This document shows, one piece after another, positions 40,273-48,894 of a stretch of 64,000 nucleotides of DNA. The first letter of the stretch is position 1. Each line of letters opens with the position of its first letter. The notes under the pieces were generated by a model, which worked only from the letters and a program-made list of their open reading frames with translations, was not told the DNA's origin and made no database searches. Source of the stretch: an uncultured Porphyromonadaceae bacterium (GTDB lineage Bacteria; Bacteroidota; Bacteroidia; Bacteroidales; Muribaculaceae); NCBI GenBank assembly GCA_947178305.1, contig CAMWXV010000001.1, positions 25,171 through 89,170 on the forward strand. The letters run 5' to 3'. The translations under genes and the position numbers were made by a program.

Positions 40273-40923
40273 ATGGAGATTATAAACTTTGACAACAAGC
40301 CCACGCTGGTAAGCCAGTATATGGCCGAGCTGCGCAACATCAATGTGCAAGGCGATATGCTCCGCTTTCGCCGCAACCTTGAGCGCATAGGCGAGATCAT
40401 GGCTTATGAAATAAGCAAAACCCTCTCTTACAAAACTGAGGACATCACCACTCCGCTTGACACTGCCACTTGCCATGTATTGGACGAAAAACTGGTGCTC
40501 GGCACTATTTTCCGTGCCGGAGTGCCATTCCACCAAGGTTTTCTCAATTATTTTGACCACGCACAAAACGCTTTTGTCTCGGCATACCGCAAATACAAGG
40601 AAAAAGAGAATTTCGATGTGTTCATTGAATACCTCGCCTCGCCAAACCTTGACGGCAAAACACTCATTCTGGCCGATCCTATGCTCGCCACAGGTGCATC
40701 CATGGAGCTGAGCTATCGCGCACTGCTCACAAAAGGCACTCCCGCCAAGATACATGTGGCTTCGGTGATAGCATCGCAAACTGCCATTGATTATGTCAAG
40801 AAAACATTCCCCGACAACACTACCGTGTGGGTGGGCGCAGTTGACGACACCATCAACTCCCACTCCTACATTGTTCCCGGTCTGGGCGATGCCGGCGACC
40901 TGGCATACGGAATTAAGGAATGA
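40273..40923 (+). CDS. upp: Uracil phosphoribosyltransferase
   Basis: TIFRAGVPFHQGFLNYFDHAQNAFV, LILADPMLATGASM, PGLGDAGDLAYG. Confidence 0.93.
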   Translation: MEIINFDNKPTLVSQYMAELRNINVQGDMLRFRRNLERIGEIMAYEISKTLSYKTEDITTPLDTATCHVLDEKLVLGTIFRAGVPFHQGFLNYFDHAQNAFVSAYRKYKEKENFDVFIEYLASPNLDGKTLILADPMLATGASMELSYRALLTKGTPAKIHVASVIASQTAIDYVKKTFPDNTTVWVGAVDDTINSHSYIVPGLGDAGDLAYGIKE

Positions 40924-41972
40924 GCACAGACAGCAACACTCCAAAACGAGTGCTCGTGGTGGGTGCCGGAGGATTCATCGGAGGATTCATATGCTCCGAA
41001 GCTCTGAAACGCGGCTTTGAAACATGGGCCGCCGTGCGATCCTCCACCAACCGCAAGTGGCTTGACGACAATCGCCTGAACTTCATAACCCTGTCCTACG
41101 ACTCCCCTGAGGATATGGGCAAAGAGATGTGTGAGGCTCTGCCCGATGATCAGCACTGGGATTACATAATTTACAATCTCGGTGCCACCAAATGCATGAA
41201 CTTCGCCGATTTCAACCGCATCAACTATGAGTATCTGCGCAATTTCCTTGATGCGCTGCGCATAAGCAACAAGATGCCGCAAAGGTTGCTGTTTATGAGC
41301 AGCTTGAGTGCTTTGGGTCGCGGTGACGAAAAGCATTACACACCGCTCAAAGGCGATATGATACCCATGCCCGACACTCGCTACGGAGTATCTAAAATCA
41401 AAGCCGAAACCCTCCTTGACATGAGCGCCGATGTGCCTTGGACTATCTTCCGCCCCACCGGCGTGTACGGCCCGCACGAGCAGGACTATCTCATGATGAT
41501 CAAGAGCATTGACCGACATTGGGACGTGGGGATGGGCTACCGCAAACAGATGCTCACATTCATATACGTGGACGATCTTGTAACAGCCATGTTCCAAGCC
41601 ATTGAATCTCCGGCCACACTGCGCAAGAAATACATAATATCCGAACCCCGCGCCTACACACAAAAGGAGTTCCGCACCATCGTTGCGCGAGAACTCGGCA
41701 CAAAATGGGTAATTCCCCTGAAACTGCCCATGTGGGCGGTATACGCCGCAAGCGTGGTGGCCGAGAAATGGGGTGTGGCCAAAATGCAGCCGAGCACCCT
41801 CAACCGCGACAAATTCAAAATCATGCGTCAGCGCAACTGGTCATGCGACATATCTCCGGCTCAACGCGACTTCGGATTCTCACCTGCTCACTCGCTGGCA
41901 CAAGGTATCCATATCACCGTGCAGGAATATTTGCATCAGAAACACCAAGCCAAGGAGGGTAAAAAGTCATGA
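40920..41972 (+). CDS. NAD(P)-dependent epimerase/dehydratase (extended SDR)
   Basis: VLVVGAGGFIGGFICSEALKRG, YGVSKIKAE (YxxxK), TIFRPTGVYGPHEQDYL. Confidence 0.9.
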   Translation: MSTDSNTPKRVLVVGAGGFIGGFICSEALKRGFETWAAVRSSTNRKWLDDNRLNFITLSYDSPEDMGKEMCEALPDDQHWDYIIYNLGATKCMNFADFNRINYEYLRNFLDALRISNKMPQRLLFMSSLSALGRGDEKHYTPLKGDMIPMPDTRYGVSKIKAETLLDMSADVPWTIFRPTGVYGPHEQDYLMMIKSIDRHWDVGMGYRKQMLTFIYVDDLVTAMFQAIESPATLRKKYIISEPRAYTQKEFRTIVARELGTKWVIPLKLPMWAVYAASVVAEKWGVAKMQPSTLNRDKFKIMRQRNWSCDISPAQRDFGFSPAHSLAQGIHITVQEYLHQKHQAKEGKKS

Positions 41973-42247
41973 TGCCCGCAACCCCGGCCACACCGCGATG
42001 GTTCACCATTGTCACCATCCTGCTCTGCACGCCGCTGTTGATGCTACCGTGGCTGCTTGACGCACCTTGTGCCAGACAAAACGGCGTAAGCCTGTGGATA
42101 AAACTCTACCCGGCCTACGTGGCCGTGGCCGCATGGCTCGCATGGCAATGCTACCCGCAACGCCACGCACTGGCATGGGTGCTCCTGATACTGATGGCAA
42201 TGAGTCATTGCGCCATATGGATATTGGCATTCAACGGACTACAATAA
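41969..42247 (+). CDS. Hypothetical small membrane protein (92 aa)
   Basis: Three hydrophobic segments, 4-nt overlap with upstream gene, abuts aroQ. Confidence 0.7.
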   Translation: MMPATPATPRWFTIVTILLCTPLLMLPWLLDAPCARQNGVSLWIKLYPAYVAVAAWLAWQCYPQRHALAWVLLILMAMSHCAIWILAFNGLQ

Positions 42248-42679
42248 ATGAACACCAAAAAGATACTCATACTCAACGGCCCCAACCTCAATCTGCTTGG
42301 GCGTAGAGAACCACATGTCTACGGCTCTCAATCTATGGAGCAGACACTCAACAGTCTCAGGACTCAATACCCGGAGCTGGAAATAGAATATGCGCAAAGC
42401 AATCATGAAGGCACGCTCATAGACACCCTGCATCAAGTGGGATTTGATCCGGAATATGTCGGAGTGGTACTCAATGCCGGTGCCTACACCCATACATCGT
42501 TGGCGTTGGCCGATGCCATACGCGCCATTGACACACCTGTAATAGAAGTACATATCAGCAACGTGTGGAGTCGGGAAGATTTCAGACATCACTCATTCCT
42601 ATCCCCGGCGTGCAAAGGGGTCATTGCCGGATTCGGTATGAGTTCCTACCGATTGGCCATTGAAGCTCTACTCTCATGA
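42248..42679 (+). CDS. aroQ: Type II 3-dehydroquinate dehydratase
   Basis: ILNGPNLNLLGRREPHVYG, YAQSNHEGTLID, LNAGAYTHTSLALADAI, EVHISNVWSREDFRHHS. Confidence 0.96.
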   Translation: MNTKKILILNGPNLNLLGRREPHVYGSQSMEQTLNSLRTQYPELEIEYAQSNHEGTLIDTLHQVGFDPEYVGVVLNAGAYTHTSLALADAIRAIDTPVIEVHISNVWSREDFRHHSFLSPACKGVIAGFGMSSYRLAIEALLS

Positions 42680-43668
42680 AACATCAAACCAAAGTAATGG
42701 CCACGCTCACCTTGGAGCAGTGCGCCGACACTCGTTTACTCTCCTCCCTGTGTGCCGCCGGTATGAAAGGTGTGCGCATCAATTCAGCTCATGTAACACC
42801 CATTCAGCTTGAAACGATGGTTCACACACTGCGCAGCCAAGCCCCGGATGTAACCATACTGATGGACACAAAAGGCCCGGAATTGCGCACGGCAGCCAAT
42901 ATCAACGGCTCTGATCTACAGCTGACCAAAGATTCAGTGGTTCAAATCTCCGACTCCGTCCGGTTTTGCACACCCGATACTATATGCATACCCATACCGG
43001 AAGTAACACAATCCTTGACACAAGGCATAGAGCTGATAATAGATGACGGAGAGATACATCTGCAAATGCTATCCCCCACTCAGGCCGTAGTGACCAAAAG
43101 TGGTGTTCTCGGCGAACGCAAATCAGTCAATCTTGTGGGTTGCGAAATGCCACAACTACCGGCTGTAAGCAAGCGCGACAGAATTAACCTCCACGCAGCC
43201 GCCAAACTGGGCATAGACATTGTGGCACATTCTTTTGTTCGCTCCGCGGACGACATTCAGGCAGTTCGTTCCGAACTGACCGACCCGTCCATAAAACTGC
43301 TGGCAAAAGTAGAAACACGACTTGCCGTAGAAAATCTGGAATCCATCACACAGTCAGCCGATGGTCTGCTCGTGGCTCGTGGCGATCTCGGCACTCAAAT
43401 ATCGCCTTACGCCATACCCTCGGTACAACGACGATGCGCCAAACTGTGTCGCGACAACTCTAAATCACTCATCATCGCCACTCAGATTCTACAAAGCATG
43501 ATGCACTCTCCGGAACCTACACGCGCCGAACTCTCCGACATAGCCCTCGGTACTTGGCAACAGGCCGACTTCATGCTGCTGTGCGGCGAAACAGCACAAG
43601 GATCCTACCCTGTGGAGTGTGTCCGCGCCGTTGCATCAACCATTCTCAACAGCCAATCTTATGAATAG
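42676..43668 (+). CDS. Short pyruvate kinase-family protein lacking the C-terminal domain
   Basis: ILMDTKGPELRT, LIIDDGEIHLQM, LLAKVETRLAVENL, LLVARGDLGTQI, IIATQILQSMMHSPEPTRAELSDIA...LLCGETAQGSYP; ends at 330 aa. Confidence 0.9.
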   Translation: MKHQTKVMATLTLEQCADTRLLSSLCAAGMKGVRINSAHVTPIQLETMVHTLRSQAPDVTILMDTKGPELRTAANINGSDLQLTKDSVVQISDSVRFCTPDTICIPIPEVTQSLTQGIELIIDDGEIHLQMLSPTQAVVTKSGVLGERKSVNLVGCEMPQLPAVSKRDRINLHAAAKLGIDIVAHSFVRSADDIQAVRSELTDPSIKLLAKVETRLAVENLESITQSADGLLVARGDLGTQISPYAIPSVQRRCAKLCRDNSKSLIIATQILQSMMHSPEPTRAELSDIALGTWQQADFMLLCGETAQGSYPVECVRAVASTILNSQSYE

Positions 43669-44296
43669 CGAACTGGAACAATACATCGCCTCTCATATCT
43701 CACCGGAGCCAGACATACTTGCACGGCTCTATCGCCACACACATCTCCACCGCCTCTACCCGCGTATGTGCTCGGGACACGTGCAAGGCCGAATGCTGAA
43801 AATGCTCACACGCATGATCGCCCCTTCGCGCATACTTGAACTGGGCACATTCACAGGCTATTCCGCCCTATGTATGGCCGAGGGCATGCCACAGCATGCC
43901 CAACTGCACACAGTAGAAATTGAAGACGAATGGGAAGAAGACATTCGCACCGTGTTTGATTCCTCTCCATGGGGAGACAGGATGCATCTGCACATAGGCG
44001 ACGCCATGCAGATTGTGCCTCAGATTCCCGAAAAATGGGATATGGTGTTCATGGATGCCAACAAACGTCACTATCTGAAATACTATCAGACACTACTGCC
44101 TCTCATGAATCCCGGAGGATATATCATAGCCGACAACACACTTTGGGACGGCAAAGTGACTCGTCCCACCGAAAACAACGATACCCAGACTCAGGGCATA
44201 AAGGAATTTAACGACTTCGTGGCACAAGACCCGCGCGCCGAAGTATCCATAATCCCCATACGAGATGGAATGACCATCATACACCTCGTGTCTTAG
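43661..44296 (+). CDS. O-methyltransferase (class I SAM, COMT-like)
   Basis: RILELGTFTGYSALCMAEGM, WDMVFMDANKRHYLKYYQTLLPLMNPGGYIIADNTLWDGKV. Confidence 0.93.
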   Translation: MNSELEQYIASHISPEPDILARLYRHTHLHRLYPRMCSGHVQGRMLKMLTRMIAPSRILELGTFTGYSALCMAEGMPQHAQLHTVEIEDEWEEDIRTVFDSSPWGDRMHLHIGDAMQIVPQIPEKWDMVFMDANKRHYLKYYQTLLPLMNPGGYIIADNTLWDGKVTRPTENNDTQTQGIKEFNDFVAQDPRAEVSIIPIRDGMTIIHLVS

Positions 44297-44377
44297 CAAA
44301 AAAATAATGCTTATTCATTTTGCATTATGAATTATTTAGTATCTTAGCGCTACTATAACCAAACACCACAATCGCTC

Positions 44378-45463
44378 ATGAGCAAAAACAATCATAGATA
44401 CTGTGTGATAATGTGCGGCGGCATAGGCAGCCGTTTCTGGCCCTACAGCCGCACCGATATGCCTAAGCAATTCATTGACTTTTTCGGTACCGGAAGATCC
44501 TTGTTGCAAATGACCTATGATCGCATATTGCCGCTGATCAACCCCGAAAACATCATTGTGGTAACAAACGCTATCTATGCCGACCATGTACGCCAACAAC
44601 TCCCGGAACTTAAAGAACACCAGCTCCTTTTGGAACCGGACAGACGCAACACAGCTCCCTGTGTCACATGGGCCGCATATCATATAGCAGCACGAGACCC
44701 CGAAGCCTCTATGATTGTAACCCCGAGCGACCATCTCATCACACGCGAAGCAGTGTTCGAGAACTGTGTCAAGCGCGGATTTGAGTTTGTGGAACAAAAC
44801 GATGCCTTGCTCACCCTTGGCATCACCCCTACACGACCCGAAACAGGCTACGGATACATTCAGATTGGCGAACAAGCCGACCAAGGCATACTCAAAGTCA
44901 AAACATTTACCGAGAAACCTAATCGTGAACTCGCCGAAGTATTTGTGGACTCAGGAGAATTCTTTTGGAACGCAGGCATATTCCTATGGAAAGCATCATC
45001 CATAATCAACGCCGTACATCGCTACGCACCCGACCTAAGCGCCACTTTTGAGCGAGGAACACAACTGTTCGGCACTCCGGATGAAAATCAATACATCATA
45101 CACCATTTTGCCGAATGCCCGAGCGTGTCTGTAGACTACGCCATTATGGAGAAAGCCGACAATGTGTATGTGGAGTGTGTTAATTTCGGATGGAACGACC
45201 TCGGCACTTGGAGTTCCTTATACGACAATTCGCCCAAAAACCGCGACAACAATGTGACCCAGAACTGCAATGTGCTTGCTTACGGCAGTGCCGGCAACAT
45301 ATTCCTGCTACCCGATGACAAACTTGCCGTTGTATCCGGACTTCACGACTACATCGTAGCCGACTCGGGCGACGTGCTTCTTATTTGCCCCAAAAGCGAA
45401 GAACAGAAAATCAAACAGATGGTCAACGATGTGCGCCAGCACTTTGATGACAAGTATTTATAA
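44378..45463 (+). CDS. manC: Mannose-1-phosphate guanylyltransferase
   Basis: IMCGGIGSRFWPYSRTDMPKQFIDFFG, TPSDHLI, KPNRELAEVFVDSGEFFWNAGIFLW, VDYAIMEKADNV. Confidence 0.92.
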   Translation: MSKNNHRYCVIMCGGIGSRFWPYSRTDMPKQFIDFFGTGRSLLQMTYDRILPLINPENIIVVTNAIYADHVRQQLPELKEHQLLLEPDRRNTAPCVTWAAYHIAARDPEASMIVTPSDHLITREAVFENCVKRGFEFVEQNDALLTLGITPTRPETGYGYIQIGEQADQGILKVKTFTEKPNRELAEVFVDSGEFFWNAGIFLWKASSIINAVHRYAPDLSATFERGTQLFGTPDENQYIIHHFAECPSVSVDYAIMEKADNVYVECVNFGWNDLGTWSSLYDNSPKNRDNNVTQNCNVLAYGSAGNIFLLPDDKLAVVSGLHDYIVADSGDVLLICPKSEEQKIKQMVNDVRQHFDDKYL

Positions 45464-45500
45464 TACTCAAACATCTCTTCCGCACATCAAATTACCACAC

Positions 45501-46019
45501 TCAAAGCATCGCAAGGGCACGCAATGCCTCCAGCACCTCAAGGCGGCTCAACCTGCGGTGCGACTCCAGTGTGTGTGCAAACTCATTAACCACTTGCCGT
45601 ACTCCCGGATGTGAAAACACGCGCATAAAGTAATCATAGCGCTTGGCAAACAAGGTTTCAGCCTCATCCTGCTCCAGCGAGCACCATTCATCAGCATCCG
45701 CCACCACCTGATCACGAAGACATCTACGTCTGTCGTCAGATGGTTCTGTACTCTCAAGTATCAAACTTCTGCACACCATATTTGCTATAGCCATTGACGC
45801 AGCAAGATTGAAATGCTTCAGGATAACATTCCACACCGTGCGTGCCGACATATCCTGATTGCCCGGAAAATAATACTCATCCGTCAGCGACAGCATATCA
45901 TGAGGCTCCGCATCTATATTCACGGCATCAAGATATTCATCGCCATCCATAACCACAAGGCACACAGCCATACCGGCAGCGCCATATAGTTTATCTTTAT
46001 CGTCTTTATAGCTAAGCAT
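45501..46019 (-). CDS. Hypothetical protein
   Basis: ORF track starts at 46055, but a TAATTTTG box at 46043-46050 makes the ATG at 46019 (MLSYKDDK) more likely; no family recognised. Confidence 0.65.
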   Translation of the reverse strand: MLSYKDDKDKLYGAAGMAVCLVVMDGDEYLDAVNIDAEPHDMLSLTDEYYFPGNQDMSARTVWNVILKHFNLAASMAIANMVCRSLILESTEPSDDRRRCLRDQVVADADEWCSLEQDEAETLFAKRYDYFMRVFSHPGVRQVVNEFAHTLESHRRLSRLEVLEALRALAML

Positions 46020-46071
46020 ATTCCAAATCGGTTTTAACACTGCAAAATTACACATTTTTCATGAATAAGCA

Positions 46072-46102
46072 GCAAGGCCACCCCATAATGGGGTGGCCTT
46101 GC
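46072..46102 (-). terminator. Terminator of the DUF5689 operon
   Basis: 13-bp stem gcaaggccacccc-ataat-ggggtggccttgc just 3' of the 46134 stop. Confidence 0.85.
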
Positions 46103-46133
46103 CTGAGTTATACTTGTTAGTATATTTACAATC

Positions 46134-48872
46134 TTAGCGGGTCCACTTCAAATCCCATACGCACACACGACAAGCATTGTTGTTTGTGCTATTGGCATAA
46201 GTTGCGTCATTGACAATCTCAATTGTGAAATCGCCTGTCACGTTTACATCCATGCTGAATTCATTGGCCACACCCTTGGTTACAGGTCCTGGCACTGTCA
46301 CTCTCTTTGTAGCTTTCACAGCACCGTTCTGCTTCACGTTCACATCAAACTGCACACCCTTGGTTTCATTGAAAGCAAATCCGTACTTGAATGTAAGGGT
46401 CTTGCATCCGTTAGCCAACAGAGGCGACACCAACGAACCGGGACGTTTTGTACTACCGTCAATAACCACACCCATCACATCAGCTTCACCAAGGAACGGG
46501 AATATCATGGAATTGACATTGTCACCACCGCCCTGCGATATTGCACACCAGGTAGCCTTCCAACCGTCAGCAGAGGTATAATCGCCATAAGCATTAGTGG
46601 CTGCACCGTTGTTGAAAGTATTGAAGTCAGCCGAAGTGGTGTTTGTCGGATCGGTAGGCTGGTCAGGGTTTTCGGGTTCAGAGCCGCCTTCACCTAATTT
46701 TATATCATCAAGCTGAATGGTAACATAGCTTGAAGAAGCCTCGGCATAGAAGCGGAAACCGATATATATCACACCGCTGAAACTGCTGAGCGACACATCT
46801 CCGCTTGGCTCAAATGCAGTGTAACCTGTGCCCGGAGGAGTGGCAACCTTGGCATTGAGCTTGGTGCGTTGAGCAGTTGTGGGATCATTGGAGCTGAGCA
46901 CATACACCTCCATGTTACCCGAGCCGGAATAGCCGGCGGCAGTGGTAAATGAAAGCACCTTCTTTGTCACCTCATTGATATTTACAGCCGGAGATATGAA
47001 CCATGATTCAAATCCGTTTGTACCCGGAGTACCGTTGTAACCGGTACAAGACACAAAGTTGTTACCGGAGAAAGAACCGGCCTGCCAGTTGCGGTTACCT
47101 GAAGTGGTCACCACTTTCCAACCTGCAGGTATGGAAGCTGTGGGGAACGATTCGTCAAGCGAAGTCACAGGAGCACCGGGCTCATCGGGTTGGTCAGGTT
47201 GGTCACCACCGTCAAGCCATTTGTAACCGAGCAAATCGCGGAAACCGGGCATAGAGAAATATTTACGCACTGTGCCGTGGAACACAATCTTGCGACCAAG
47301 GTTTGTAGGATTGTCCACCAAATTCACAGAAGCGCGGATATTGTCAGTATTGGGAAGATTGACCACAACACACTTGGTCCAATCGGTTTCGGTTGCATTG
47401 TCAGCCATAAGCACATTTGTAGCGCTTGTAGCCGGAGTGGTGAACATACAGTTGGTCTCATCAGCAAACTGACCATTGTTCTTGCTGTTGTCCACCCAAC
47501 CTACTATGTAACCGGCCATCCATTTGTCAGCCTCATTGGCATCCTTGCCCATGGCCACAACCTGGCTCACATTGTAAGGACTTTCCTCTGTACCGTTACC
47601 GGCATCCACAGAACCGCCACCGGTTTCCACACCTTCAATCTTGAACTCATCCACGCTACCGGTGTTCTGAGTGATGGCATTGGTGTTCATTTCGCTACCT
47701 GCCACACCCTGCAACCATATCTGCTTGCCAAGATTAGTAGGATTCTCACGAAGGTTACCATACTCGCGCAAAGCCGATTCCTGAGGCAAACGCACAATCA
47801 TACAAGCGTCAAGCGAACGTGAATCAGCGCTCTGACCTATCACAAGAGTATTGTTGATGATAAACGGAGCATCAAACTGCAAATCATCAACACTGCTAAC
47901 TGTAGTAACCTCAGGCTTCACAGTGCCCACAATATAACCGGTATACCATTTCTTGCCTACGTTCTGACCTGTGGCAATTTGATTAAGAGCATCAAGAACG
48001 TCATAAGGATTATCCTTCATACCCTTGGTATCCACACCAAGAATATCATCCAACGAACGGAGCACAAGTTGCCAGGAACCATTGTAAGTAGACACGATAC
48101 CTATCAGATCCACAGGACCTTCAGGCAATTTGGTAGCCCAGAAATTGGCATAACCACTGGTACGCACTGTCAGCGACACATTGTTGGCATCCTTGATAGT
48201 ACGGTTGGTATTCTCCTTGTGAGCGGTGCAGAAAGTAGCCTTGCCACCCTCATCAAAAGTCACATTATGCAAGCGCACAAGCTGACTCTGATATTTCAAA
48301 AGCGCATCCTTGGAGTTACCGAGATCCGATATATTGACATCAAGCACATTCACCTTGTTTGGCTCAGGCAGTCCATTGAGCTGCGAATGATCTCTGAACA
48401 AAGCATAAGCCATAAATGTAGCCTGATCGCCGTACTTTATATCATAGCTGGGATAACCGAGCTGCTGAAGGCTGGCATACTTACCTATGTACATACCGGT
48501 AAGGTCCATTACTATCTCCTGACCCACACGATACTCATTGTACAGGTTGCTTTGGTTGATAGATATGGCAAGAGCAGCAGTTTCGTCCTGAATCACCAGG
48601 CTTTTGTAAATGTTACCGGAACGATCCGAAGATATAACACGACCCGAGATCACATAATGCTCGCCATTATCCTTTTCACCGATTGAGGCTATGTAATTGT
48701 CACCATCTTGCCAGAATTTTTCTTTAACCTCGGCAATAGTGGTATTGGGCTTAAGAGTGGCCACAGGCACTTCCAGCGAGGGAGCGTCAATGTCGTCCTG
48801 ACAGGAACTGAGAGCACCGCAACAGAGCACCGCCGCCAGCATCAAGCCAAATATGGATTTCAATTTATTCAT
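46134..48872 (-). CDS. 912-aa predicted lipoprotein with DUF5689, DUF6359-like repeats and choice-of-anchor J domain
   Basis: Lipobox LCCGALSSC; YVISGRVISSDRSGNIYKSLVIQDETAALAISI; two NPYDV/SPYNV...WYTGYIVG/WMAGYIVG modules; FESWFISPAVNINEVTKKVLSFTTAAGYSG. Confidence 0.85.
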   Translation of the reverse strand: MNKLKSIFGLMLAAVLCCGALSSCQDDIDAPSLEVPVATLKPNTTIAEVKEKFWQDGDNYIASIGEKDNGEHYVISGRVISSDRSGNIYKSLVIQDETAALAISINQSNLYNEYRVGQEIVMDLTGMYIGKYASLQQLGYPSYDIKYGDQATFMAYALFRDHSQLNGLPEPNKVNVLDVNISDLGNSKDALLKYQSQLVRLHNVTFDEGGKATFCTAHKENTNRTIKDANNVSLTVRTSGYANFWATKLPEGPVDLIGIVSTYNGSWQLVLRSLDDILGVDTKGMKDNPYDVLDALNQIATGQNVGKKWYTGYIVGTVKPEVTTVSSVDDLQFDAPFIINNTLVIGQSADSRSLDACMIVRLPQESALREYGNLRENPTNLGKQIWLQGVAGSEMNTNAITQNTGSVDEFKIEGVETGGGSVDAGNGTEESPYNVSQVVAMGKDANEADKWMAGYIVGWVDNSKNNGQFADETNCMFTTPATSATNVLMADNATETDWTKCVVVNLPNTDNIRASVNLVDNPTNLGRKIVFHGTVRKYFSMPGFRDLLGYKWLDGGDQPDQPDEPGAPVTSLDESFPTASIPAGWKVVTTSGNRNWQAGSFSGNNFVSCTGYNGTPGTNGFESWFISPAVNINEVTKKVLSFTTAAGYSGSGNMEVYVLSSNDPTTAQRTKLNAKVATPPGTGYTAFEPSGDVSLSSFSGVIYIGFRFYAEASSSYVTIQLDDIKLGEGGSEPENPDQPTDPTNTTSADFNTFNNGAATNAYGDYTSADGWKATWCAISQGGGDNVNSMIFPFLGEADVMGVVIDGSTKRPGSLVSPLLANGCKTLTFKYGFAFNETKGVQFDVNVKQNGAVKATKRVTVPGPVTKGVANEFSMDVNVTGDFTIEIVNDATYANSTNNNACRVCVWDLKWTR

Positions 48873-48894
48873 ATTGTTATATTCTTATTTATGT

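Noticed and set aside
40189-41663. Minus-strand ORFs of 251 and 265 aa
   Set aside because: Antisense to upp and the SDR epimerase; shadow ORFs in GC-rich third-position context.
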